Notes under the pieces: model-generated
The model's input: the letters and a program-made list of their open reading frames with translations, nothing else
Told to the model about the DNA's origin: nothing
The model's database searches: none
Virus record (IMG/VR): IMGVR_UViG_3300031578_000435
Span: 1-20,342 of that record
Source: a virus
Reading direction: 5' to 3' (one strand)
Length of the DNA: 20,342 bases
In this document: piece after piece, positions 1 through 4,875 of the stretch
Position numbering within the stretch: position 1 is the stretch's first letter
Layout: each line of letters begins with the position of its first letter
Made by a program: the position numbers and the translations under genes

Positions 1-318
1 TATGGTGCAAGAATACAGAAAGGTGGGGGTAATTATAATCCTGCTAGTGTAGATTTTATTCTATTTGATGTAAAGATTGGTGAGTGGTGGCTAAAGCGTG
101 ATGATGTTGCCGATATTGCCTCAAAACTAGATATTAAAGTTGTGCCTACTATCGGGCAAGGAACTTTAATAGAAGCAATCACAAAGATAAAGAATGGCTT
201 CAATTCCCAATGGGGTAATTTCCCTGCTGAGGGTATAGTAATTCGTCCCACAACAGAATTACAAACTCGTTCAGGTCATCGCATTATTGGCAAGCTAAAA
301 ACAAAGGACTTCAAGTAA
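1..318 (+). CDS. RNA ligase, C-terminal part (partial at left edge)
   Basis: The frame is open from base 1 to TAA at 316-318 and gives the last 105 residues of a protein. It carries the C-terminal half of the nucleotidyltransferase fold of ATP-dependent RNA ligases (Rnl2 / RNA_ligase family): motif IIIa-like LFDVKIG at fragment residues 21-27, motif IV EGIVIRP at 77-83 and motif V KLKTKDF at 98-104, ending directly after motif V as compact RNA ligases do. These enzymes seal RNA nicks through AMP intermediates and phages use them to repair tRNAs cut by host anticodon nucleases. The adenylylated lysine (motif I) lies left of the window, so activity cannot be judged. A DNA ligase is less likely because the motif V wording fits RNA ligases better. 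The role here is inferred from family; the presence of tRNA-like elements downstream makes RNA repair worth considering. Confidence 0.8.
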   Translation, partial: YGARIQKGGGNYNPASVDFILFDVKIGEWWLKRDDVADIASKLDIKVVPTIGQGTLIEAITKIKNGFNSQWGNFPAEGIVIRPTTELQTRSGHRIIGKLKTKDFK

Positions 319-357
319 TTCAGTGGGGCAATGAAGTGAGTTACAGGAGTTTATGAA

Positions 358-525
358 GTGCCGGGTAAAGAAGTAGAATTAGATAAAGAGCTGGTGCTGA
401 AGGACCTAGAGCACCTTTTGCAGGTAGGTCATGGCGAGCTTGTTGTTAAGGTCGCTGAACACAGGATAGTTGACATTAAATATGATGTTCACCGTATAAT
501 CAGTAAAGGGAGGAATAATGACTAG
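358..525 (+). CDS. Small DUF2292-like protein
   Basis: A 55-residue frame starts at GTG 358, with AGGAG at 345-349 eight bases upstream, and ends at TAG 523-525, overlapping the start of the next gene. The sequence reads MPGKEVELDKELVLKDLEHL and then has a G-E-L-V-V-K-V stretch followed by H-R-I-V-D-I, the alternating beta pattern of the DUF2292 small-protein family, which has no known function. The overlap with the following ATG at 518 suggests translational coupling. No catalytic residues are visible. The family call rests on pattern only. Confidence 0.6.
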   Translation: MPGKEVELDKELVLKDLEHLLQVGHGELVVKVAEHRIVDIKYDVHRIISKGRNND

Positions 526-832
526 GCAAGAAGAGATAAGGGAAGGGATAGATGATGTTATAGACCGAATGGTAGGGCATTGTTTATCCCACACTGAAAG
601 GTGGACACTTAGGGACTTAATCCTCAAGGTTGAGAATGAACTGGGTGTAGTGATAGAGGTGGGTGAAACACGTAAGTATGATTGGGATATTGAAAACTAT
701 ACTTGTACTCGCTGTGGATATATCTTTGATACTGGTGATTATAATGTGCTAGATAAAATGGTTAAAAGACATTACCACGAGGAACACAATATTCATTTTC
801 TAGCAGTAGAGCCATTGATAAAGGAGAAGTAA
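518..832 (+). CDS. Hypothetical protein with C2H2-like zinc finger
   Basis: A 104-residue protein starts at ATG 518 after AGGGAGG (508-514), inside the end of the preceding small gene. The first 50 residues are mixed helix and charged. Then comes a probable zinc-binding unit: Cys63-x2-Cys66 in YTCTRCGYIF, and after about 18 residues a histidine cluster (His85, His87, His90, His93). This is a C2H2-type finger of the sort found in small phage nucleic-acid-binding proteins. A regulatory or nucleic-acid-binding role is an inference; the exact function is unknown. It is the last gene before a run of RNA hairpins at 844-961. Confidence 0.65.
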   Translation: MTRQEEIREGIDDVIDRMVGHCLSHTERWTLRDLILKVENELGVVIEVGETRKYDWDIENYTCTRCGYIFDTGDYNVLDKMVKRHYHEEHNIHFLAVEPLIKEK

Positions 833-854
833 CAACTAAATAAGAGCTGACCTA

Positions 855-910
855 GCTCAGAGGCGATAGCTGACTGAGCACAGTCCCCCAGAGGCAATAG
901 CTGACTGGGG
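855..910 (+). ncRNA. Two tandem hairpins with a conserved loop and covarying stems
   Basis: Two stem-loops repeat with a 31-base period. The first has stem GCTCAG (855-860) with CTGAGC (874-879); the second has CCCCAG (886-891) with CTGGGG (905-910). Both have 13-base loops, AGGCGATAGCTGA and AGGCAATAGCTGA, differing at one base. The stem bases that differ between copies change on both sides so that pairing is kept, which points to selection at the RNA level. An alternative stem GAGCT/AGCTC (844-848 with 854-858) could compete with the first hairpin. Function is unknown; a binding site for a phage or host protein is one possibility. Confidence 0.6.
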
Positions 911-923
911 ATAAGACGAAATA

Positions 924-970
924 GGAGGCAGATTTGAACCCGAAAGGGGGAGAACCTGCCTTTTGTTATT
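924..970 (+). terminator. Terminator-like bipartite hairpin
   Basis: AGGCAG at 926-931 pairs with CTGCCT at 956-961, and inside it CCC-GAAA-GGG (939-948) forms a GNRA-capped stem. The outer stem is followed by TTTGTTATTT, so this could end the upstream transcript. It also contains AGGAGG at 923-928, so it might instead sequester a ribosome binding site. The outer loop is long for a canonical terminator. Confidence 0.4.
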
Positions 971-984
971 TAGGTGAGAAGATT

Positions 985-1140
985 ATGAGGATATTAAATA
1001 AGTCGGTTTTCCTTGTTACTGCCGAGACTCTTAATTTAGCGAGTGGATTTCAGGATGTGTTCAAGGACAGTAAGGGCTATCGCCGTATCAAGCACCGCAG
1101 TCAAGCAAAACTAAGGAGACTTAATAGGCAAAGAAGATGA
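985..1140 (+). CDS. Small basic hypothetical protein
   Basis: A 51-residue frame starts at ATG 985 after AGGTGAG (972-978). The frame is open further upstream to a TTG at 934, but that codon sits inside the bipartite hairpin and the extra residues look non-native, so the internal ATG is preferred. The C-terminus is strongly basic (R-R-I-K-H-R, then K-L-R-R-L-N-R-Q-R-R), which suggests nucleic-acid contact. No family is recognised. Its stop overlaps the next ATG at 1137 in an ATGA arrangement. Confidence 0.5.
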   Translation: MRILNKSVFLVTAETLNLASGFQDVFKDSKGYRRIKHRSQAKLRRLNRQRR

Positions 1141-1328
1141 CGGCACTATTTTGGATACTAACACCTGAAGACCAGGCGAAACTGATGGAATATAACTACA
1201 AGGTCCATGGGATAAAACTGACTATTCCTCCAGACCCATTTAAGCCTGTATCTCTGGATAGTAAATTGGAAACTCTGGAGGAGATAGACCGCGAGATGAG
1301 GAGGGCACCATCCAGAAGCAGACGGTAA
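1137..1328 (+). CDS. Small hypothetical protein
   Basis: A 63-residue frame begins at ATG 1137, overlapping the upstream stop as ATGA. It contains a hydrophobic start (ALFWILTPEDQ), a short central proline-rich part and an acidic then arginine-rich end. No domain is recognised. The last 20 bases overlap the start of the following zinc-binding gene, whose ribosome binding site (GAGGAGGG, 1298-1305) lies inside this gene, so the two are probably translationally coupled. Confidence 0.5.
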   Translation: MTALFWILTPEDQAKLMEYNYKVHGIKLTIPPDPFKPVSLDSKLETLEEIDREMRRAPSRSRR

Positions 1329-1807
1329 AGACTGACTGTGATGACTGCAAGCGGTATAAAGAGAGCATTAAGAGGGATAAGCCGTTGCTCTGTTTCAAGG
1401 CTGATTATTACACGCCAGGGATGATCTTCTACTGTCGGCCACAAATGCGGTGGGCCTGTTCTTGTCTACCTCTTCTTGATGATTGCACTTGGCCACCCGA
1501 TCCTCATAGTACAGCCATTGACCCTGCTATCAAGAGCAAACATGTGAAGATACCAAGTAAGGTAGCTCAAGAACTGGCAATAGAAATCGATGTGAGGCTT
1601 GAGACATGCAAAAAGGATGGCAAGGACTTAGTAGACCTACTAATCAATAATGGCCCAGATGTTATTCTTACAGAAAGAGCGGATGATGTTCTTAATTACA
1701 TCAGTGGGTGGAGGAGGCGAAGGCAATCTTACGGCCAGTGGAAAGCTGATAGGTGGTATAAGAGTCGTAAAAGCGATAAAAAATATCGCATTTTGGTGAA
1801 AACTTGA
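1310..1807 (+). CDS. Cysteine-rich, probable zinc-binding phage protein
   Basis: The frame is open from 1265 to TGA 1805-1807. The only conventional start is TTG 1385 (AGAGGG at 1371-1376), but coding-like sequence with a Cys-x2-Cys pair (TDCDDCKRYK) continues upstream of it. The best Shine-Dalgarno in the area, GAGGAGGG at 1298-1305, sits correctly for an ATC codon at 1310, giving 165 residues beginning MQKQTVKTDC. More cysteines follow (LLCFKA, FYCRPQMRW, ACSC, DDC), suggesting a zinc-stabilised N-terminal half; the C-terminal half is basic, with W-R-R-R-R and repeated K/R. It is a hypothetical protein with no identified reaction. If TTG 1385 is the real start, the protein is 140 residues and loses the first CxxC. 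Confidence 0.6.
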   Translation: MQKQTVKTDCDDCKRYKESIKRDKPLLCFKADYYTPGMIFYCRPQMRWACSCLPLLDDCTWPPDPHSTAIDPAIKSKHVKIPSKVAQELAIEIDVRLETCKKDGKDLVDLLINNGPDVILTERADDVLNYISGWRRRRQSYGQWKADRWYKSRKSDKKYRILVKT

Positions 1808-1832
1808 CAATATTTCATTCTCGTGGTATATT
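1804..1832 (+). promoter_or_regulatory. Consensus sigma-70 promoter
   Basis: TTGACA (1804-1809), a 17-base spacer and TATATT (1827-1832) match the bacterial housekeeping consensus with one mismatch. It overlaps the stop codon of the preceding gene. Transcription would begin near 1838-1840 and run into the hairpins at 1857 and 1948. Confidence 0.75.
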
Positions 1833-1856
1833 GACTATTAAGAAGGATAAACTATG

Positions 1857-1883
1857 CCCGCCACCAGGCGGGTTCTTTATTTT
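1857..1883 (+). terminator. Terminator or attenuator hairpin close to a promoter
   Basis: CCCGCC (1857-1862), loop ACCA, GGCGGG (1867-1872), then TTCTTTATTTT form a compact GC-rich intrinsic-terminator shape starting only about 20 bases after the predicted transcription start. It would release a transcript of about 45 bases, or act as an attenuator. Confidence 0.6.
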
Positions 1884-1947
1884 CCAGCCAATAAATCCCA
1901 GTGGTCAAGTAAGAGATGTAAGCACGGGTATGGTTGGAACGAAGGAT

Positions 1948-1979
1948 AGCTCGGTAGAAATGCCGGGCTTTTTGTATTT
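1948..1979 (+). terminator. Second terminator-like hairpin
   Basis: AGCTCGG (1948-1954) pairs with CCGGGCT (1963-1969) through one G-U pair, loop TAGAAATG, followed by a run of five T at 1969-1973 and GTATTT. It lies just upstream of the Shine-Dalgarno of the metallophosphoesterase gene. Confidence 0.55.
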
Positions 1980-1991
1980 AAGGGGTGAATT

Positions 1992-2801
1992 ATCGAAGTC
2001 ATCGAGAAAATAATTCCCATTAACCGGAAGAGCCAAATTACAATCTATCCCATCGGAGACATTCACTGCGGTTCTATCCATTGTGCAGAGAATGAAATCC
2101 GAAAACAGGTGGATATTATCAAGAATGAATCTGATGCTCTCTGGGTGGGGATGGGCGATTATGCCGACTGTATCTTAAAGAATGACCCCAGGTTTGATAT
2201 TGGGGGATTGGCTCCCTGGGTCAAGCCTGACAACATAGTAGAGTCTCAAAGAAAGTGGGTTAAAGAGTTATTGGCGCCCATATCCTCAAAGTGTTTAGGG
2301 CTCCTTACAGGCAATCACGAAGAGACGATACACCTGCGTTATGAGAACGATATAACCCGCAACTTATGTGATGACTTGAAGGTTCCCTATGCTGGGTATG
2401 CCTGCTATATTGCACTATCTTTCAAACGAGCAGAAACGGCTTGCCATCGTTCCTTAATTCATGCCTGGCACGGTGCCGGTGCCGCGCAAACCGAAGGTGC
2501 CAGGTTGATGCGGTTGATGAGGCTGGTTAATGAGATTCAAGCCGATATTTATTTAATGGGACACCTCCACGCTATGACGCAGCATACCCCGGACCGGCTT
2601 TTATATTCGAACGGTAGGATTAAAAGTAGTAAATTGGTGGCTACTATCACTGGCTCCTGGCTTCGAGCATATACACAGCCGAGGAAGGGACAACAGCTCA
2701 ACGCTTCTTATGCCGAGATAAAAGGCTACAAACCTTCCAGGATAGGATGCCCCAAAGTGATAATCAAACCAGATAAAGGCGAATTTTCAATAGAATCATG
2801 A
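1992..2801 (+). CDS. Calcineurin-like metallophosphoesterase
   Basis: The protein shows the full motif series of two-metal phosphoesterases: GDIHCG (residues 22-27 counting from ATC 1992), GDYAD (55-59), GNHE (107-110), His157/His160 in HAWHGAG and GHLH (190-193). Such enzymes hydrolyse phosphodiesters or phosphomonoesters in nucleic acids or small molecules; the substrate is unknown here. GTG 2109 is the first conventional start in the frame but would delete the GDIHCG motif, so initiation must be upstream. The frame opens after TGA 1986-1988; AAGGGG (1980-1985) is spaced six bases from ATC 1992, with ATT 1989 as an alternative, giving 269 residues. It lies downstream of a promoter with two attenuator-like hairpins and overlaps the DUF4406 gene by four bases. 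Confidence 0.85.
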   Translation: MEVIEKIIPINRKSQITIYPIGDIHCGSIHCAENEIRKQVDIIKNESDALWVGMGDYADCILKNDPRFDIGGLAPWVKPDNIVESQRKWVKELLAPISSKCLGLLTGNHEETIHLRYENDITRNLCDDLKVPYAGYACYIALSFKRAETACHRSLIHAWHGAGAAQTEGARLMRLMRLVNEIQADIYLMGHLHAMTQHTPDRLLYSNGRIKSSKLVATITGSWLRAYTQPRKGQQLNASYAEIKGYKPSRIGCPKVIIKPDKGEFSIES

Positions 2802-3154
2802 GGATTTACACAGCTCACAATTACGGGCGTAGAAGAGGAGCAAGTGTAGAAACGTTACAGAGGAATGTTGATAGCTCTATCAGGTTAGGTCTTCAGCTCA
2901 TTAAGAAAGGACACAATCCCTTTATCCCGAACCTATTCCATTATGTTCACCTGATGGCTAACGGGTCTATCTCGGAAGATACATTCTTTCAACTCGTATC
3001 AGAGTGGGTGGGATTCTGTGATGCCTTATTAGTAGGAACTCCACCCGATGGACCTGTATGTGGTGTAAGGGATGAGATAAACATAGCCCAAAGTAAAGGG
3101 CTGATTATATATTATTCTATTGATGATGTTCCTGATATAAGTGGAGAAAGTTAA
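2798..3154 (+). CDS. DUF4406 protein (nucleoside 2-deoxyribosyltransferase-like)
   Basis: A 118-residue protein starts at ATG 2798, overlapping the stop of the phosphoesterase (ATGAGG). The order of features matches the DUF4406 family: N-terminal RIYTAHNYG, a helix with N-V-D-S-S-I-R-L-G, the K-K-G-H-N-P-F-I-P segment, a W-V-G-F-C-D-A-L-L-V strand, and G-V-R-D-E-I-N-I-A near the end. These proteins share the fold of nucleoside 2-deoxyribosyltransferases and are common in phages, where a role in nucleotide salvage is assumed. Whether the catalytic residues are all present cannot be judged. The overlap with the preceding gene suggests joint translation. Confidence 0.75.
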   Translation: MRIYTAHNYGRRRGASVETLQRNVDSSIRLGLQLIKKGHNPFIPNLFHYVHLMANGSISEDTFFQLVSEWVGFCDALLVGTPPDGPVCGVRDEINIAQSKGLIIYYSIDDVPDISGES

Positions 3155-3157
3155 TAA

Positions 3158-3298
3158 AGAGCCGAGGCTTGAAGCGAGTTGGTGAAATCGCACCAATAAC
3201 AGAGAGGTTAAGGGCGAACGCCGAAAGGCTAGTAGTATGAGGTGGCTACAATAGTAGAGGGTGGCGTAACTCTATTGCGTGTTGTAGGAGTAGGCTCT
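3158..3298 (+). ncRNA. Structured element closed by AGAGCC/GGCTCT
   Basis: AGAGCC (3158-3163) pairs with GGCTCT (3293-3298), enclosing several local stems: TTGGTG with CACCAA across AAATCG (near 3179-3196), GCC-GAAA-GGC with a GNRA loop (near 3220-3229), and CTACAA with TTGTAG (near 3246-3287) containing an inner TAGAG/CTCTA stem. No convincing ORF fills the stretch. The multi-branched shape suggests a phage non-coding RNA or structured leader. It does not match any RNA family that I recognise. Confidence 0.4.
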
Positions 3299-3304
3299 AA
3301 TTAA

Positions 3305-3481
3305 GCTATGGTGGCGGAATAGGTAGACGCTATCAGAGAGACTGAGACTGGTAACCTGGCAAGAGAACTGTCCGATAAGAGCTATAGCGCCCCTTTAACG
3401 GATGGGCACCGTGGGGATATTGAAGATTGCTATAGGTCGGTAAATCTCGGTTATCTAGGGTGCAAATCCCTAGCCATAGCA
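3305..3481 (+). ncRNA. tRNA-Leu-like element with very large variable region
   Basis: The 5' end is tRNA-Leu-like: acceptor GCTATGG (3305-3311), T and G at positions 8-9, D-arm GCG/CGC (3314-3316 with 3328-3330) with GG in the loop, then TATCA/TGAGA (3331-3335 with 3343-3347) around a seven-base loop GAGAGAC that would place GAG, a leucine anticodon, at 34-36. The 3' end has a T-arm-like CTAGGG/CCCTAG stem (3455-3460 with 3468-3473), loop TGCAAAT, and CCATAGC (3474-3480) closing the acceptor. About 107 bases separate the anticodon arm from the T-arm, where tRNA-Leu has about 15; they include a stem near 3390-3416. Oddities: no U at position 33, an A-G mismatch in the anticodon stem, one pair too many in the T-arm/acceptor stack, no encoded CCA. 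It is probably a tRNA-derived or decayed element and not a decoding tRNA. Confidence 0.5.
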
Positions 3482-3493
3482 AACGGTAGAAGA

Positions 3494-3673
3494 ATGTCAA
3501 AGATGAGAATCACAATAATACCGGCATACATGATAGAAACCACTGAAGGCAGGCAGTTATATCCGGCGTGGGTTATTGAGCGCAGTGTTTTTTATTTATA
3601 TGGAATAGATTGGGAATATTTGCGGTATCCGGATGAAATCTGGTGGAGACACCTTTGGTTGAACAGGAATTAA
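3494..3673 (+). CDS. Small hypothetical protein
   Basis: A 59-residue frame runs from ATG 3494 to TAA 3671-3673, and the next gene's ATG follows immediately at 3674. The sequence is rich in aromatic residues (FYLYGIDWEYL, IWWRHLWLN), reads like a real compact protein, and starts MSKMRITIIPAYMI. The ribosome binding site is weak; ATG 3503 is an alternative start. No family is recognised. Its position directly before the terminase small-subunit candidate suggests it is part of the late operon. Confidence 0.5.
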   Translation: MSKMRITIIPAYMIETTEGRQLYPAWVIERSVFYLYGIDWEYLRYPDEIWWRHLWLNRN

Positions 3674-4021
3674 ATGAGTACAAAGATAACAGAAGCACAA
3701 AAGAATAAAGCAATAAAGACATATGCAACATTCGGCACTATGACCAAAGCAGCAGAAGCCTGTGGCTCTAGTCGTCAAACACTATACGAAGAGGAGAAGC
3801 GGGACAAGTCATTCAAGAAGGCCATGGTCAATGCCAAACAGGAATATATAGAGGGGCTTGAGGCTGTCTTAGACCACAGAATTAAGGACGATCACGATAA
3901 AGCCTCGGCTATTCTATTGATGTTTAAGTTGAAGAAAGAGAACCCGGAGTATCGCGATAAGTTTGAGCATAAGGTAGACGCTGAGATTAAGATTATAAGC
4001 GGGGTTCCTAGACCACAGTAA
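3674..4021 (+). CDS. Terminase small subunit candidate (helix-turn-helix)
   Basis: A 115-residue protein begins at ATG 3674, adjacent to the upstream stop. Residues ~10-45 form a helix-turn-helix of the kind found in phBC6A51-type terminase small subunits and related phage DNA-binding proteins: K-A-I-K-T-Y-A-T-F-G, then T-K-A-A-E-A-C-G-S-S-R-Q-T-L-Y. A helical oligomerisation region with K-A-M-V-N-A-K-Q-E-Y follows, and the end is a charged tail. The small subunit recognises viral DNA and hands it to the large subunit, which lies about 850 bases downstream. The order small subunit, several tiny genes, large subunit supports the call, but a general phage regulator cannot be excluded. Confidence 0.65.
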   Translation: MSTKITEAQKNKAIKTYATFGTMTKAAEACGSSRQTLYEEEKRDKSFKKAMVNAKQEYIEGLEAVLDHRIKDDHDKASAILLMFKLKKENPEYRDKFEHKVDAEIKIISGVPRPQ

Positions 4022-4022
4022 T

Positions 4023-4209
4023 ATGGTGGAGGAATAGGTATGAGCGAGAAACCGTGGAAAGACTCACTATGGATGGACTGTCTTTTTGAACTCTATGATA
4101 AGGCAAGGAAAGAGGGCAAGGAGACAGTGGAGTTTGTTGATGTAGATAAACTCGTCATAGAGAAATCTAGGGAAATATCAGAATATAAGATAGGTGTAAA
4201 TCCCTAGCC
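4023..4209 (+). repeat. Diverged second copy of the tRNA-like element ends
   Basis: ATGGTGGAGGAATAGGTA (4023-4040) matches 3308-3325 at 17 of 18 positions, and GTGTAAATCCCTAGCC (4194-4209) matches 3460-3475 at 15 of 16. The two blocks occur in the same order and are about 187 bases apart here against 168 in the first copy, while the sequences between are unrelated. The acceptor pairing is largely lost (GCTATGG has become AATATGG). Confidence 0.5.
4040..4207 (+). CDS. Small hypothetical protein inside a tRNA-like frame
   Basis: A 55-residue frame begins at ATG 4040 after GGAGG (4028-4032, seven bases upstream) and ends at TAG 4205-4207. The protein starts MSEKPWKDSLWMDC and is charged, with a helical E-L-Y-D-K-A-R-K-E-G-K segment and an acidic-basic C-terminus. 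No family is recognised. Its ribosome binding site coincides with sequence matching the 5' half of the tRNA-Leu-like element, and its stop codon lies in the part matching the T-arm, so its borders seem built from a copy of that element. Confidence 0.5.
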   Translation: MSEKPWKDSLWMDCLFELYDKARKEGKETVEFVDVDKLVIEKSREISEYKIGVNP

Positions 4210-4408
4210 GTAGCTCCTCGCCTCACACTGACGCTAACAAAAAAGGCCCCTAGCTGTCAGCACATTTTGTAGCTAAATCCTATCTACAGGTCTACATAAC
4301 CTATGTAGTGCGTTGTTCAAATAGGGTAGGGGTCAATATTTTAGAAAAGATGGGAAGAGGGGCCAGTATAAGGTGCCTCTAATACCAAACAAAACAAAAG
4401 GGGGATGA
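4208..4408 (+). other. Gene-free structured leader before the 4409 gene
   Basis: This 200-base stretch has no convincing ORF but several stems: CTGACGCTA (4228-4236) with TAGC-T-GTCAG (4251-4260, one bulge), a perfect 7-bp hairpin CTACATA/TATGTAG (4292-4298 with 4302-4308), and AGAGG/CCTCT (4356-4360 with 4376-4380). GGCCCCT in the first loop (4245-4251) can pair with AGGGGCC (4358-4364), giving a possible long-range contact. No promoter or tRNA was convincing. Confidence 0.4.
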
Positions 4409-4690
4409 ATGATGGTAAATCGGACAACTTGGCAACTTGAAGCAGGTTTAGCGGAGAGGGTTCAGAAACGAATTAATGATGAGAGTGATGCCCGCCATAG
4501 TTTAGCCTTTAAGCAGGTATTAAATAGGGATATCGATTTCCTCAAGGAATTAATTGATGGGGCTTCACCGCCACTTATCGTATTGGGGCGACTTAAAATA
4601 ATTAGAAACCATTATCTAAATGCTAGGCGAACAGTTGATTTAGAGGTTTGTGCAGATTCGGGTAATTCAAAAGGGGTTGAAAGGGCATAA
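4409..4690 (+). CDS. Hypothetical protein
   Basis: A 93-residue protein starts at ATG 4409 (or the adjacent ATG 4412) after AGGGGG (4399-4404). The sequence is mostly helical and amphipathic (QLEAGLAERVQKRI, QVLNRDIDFLKELI, RLKIIRNHYLNARR) with a short disordered tail. No domain is recognised. It follows the structured leader and its stop overlaps the next ATG (TAATG), so it belongs to the packaging operon. It might be a small terminase-associated or regulatory protein, but nothing seen here decides that. Confidence 0.55.
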   Translation: MMVNRTTWQLEAGLAERVQKRINDESDARHSLAFKQVLNRDIDFLKELIDGASPPLIVLGRLKIIRNHYLNARRTVDLEVCADSGNSKGVERA

Positions 4691-4857
4691 TGCCGCTAAG
4701 CAAAGCTAAGGATAAGGCAAGGAAAAAGAAGGAAAGGGCTCAAATCAGGTTGGACAAGCAACTTCTCCCACCGCAGACATCAAAACCTGTCCAACCTAAA
4801 CAGACGGCTTCTTACCGGCCTGACCTGGATGCAGATGGCAAGCCTATATATGAATAA
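4690..4857 (+). CDS. Small basic hypothetical protein upstream of terminase
   Basis: A 55-residue frame begins at ATG 4690, sharing an A with the upstream stop (TAATG), and ends at TAA 4855-4857. It starts MPLSKAKDKARKKKERAQI, a highly basic helix, followed by a proline- and glutamine-rich linker and a short acidic end (DLDADGKPIYE). Small lysine-rich proteins of this layout often sit just before phage terminase large-subunit genes. The function is unknown. The tight overlaps on both sides support real translation. Confidence 0.55.
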   Translation: MPLSKAKDKARKKKERAQIRLDKQLLPPQTSKPVQPKQTASYRPDLDADGKPIYE

Positions 4858-4875
4858 ACTAAGTAAAAAGGGTAG

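Noticed and set aside
934-984. Longer start (TTG 934) for the small basic gene
   Set aside because: The codons lie inside the hairpin; an internal ATG with AGGTGAG fits better.
1804-2013. ORF of 69 codons overlapping the promoter and both hairpins
   Set aside because: It starts inside the -35 box, has no clear ribosome binding site and mirrors hairpin sequence; the metallophosphoesterase frame begins inside its end.
3331-3454. Group I intron in the tRNA-Leu-like element
   Set aside because: The extra sequence of about 107 bases is too short for a group I core, and it lies after the anticodon arm instead of inside its loop.
4245-4333. A possible complete tRNA with acceptor GGCCCCTA/TAGGGGTC
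   Set aside because: GTTCAAAT is present, but the T-stem and D-arm do not pair properly; treated as a structured leader only.
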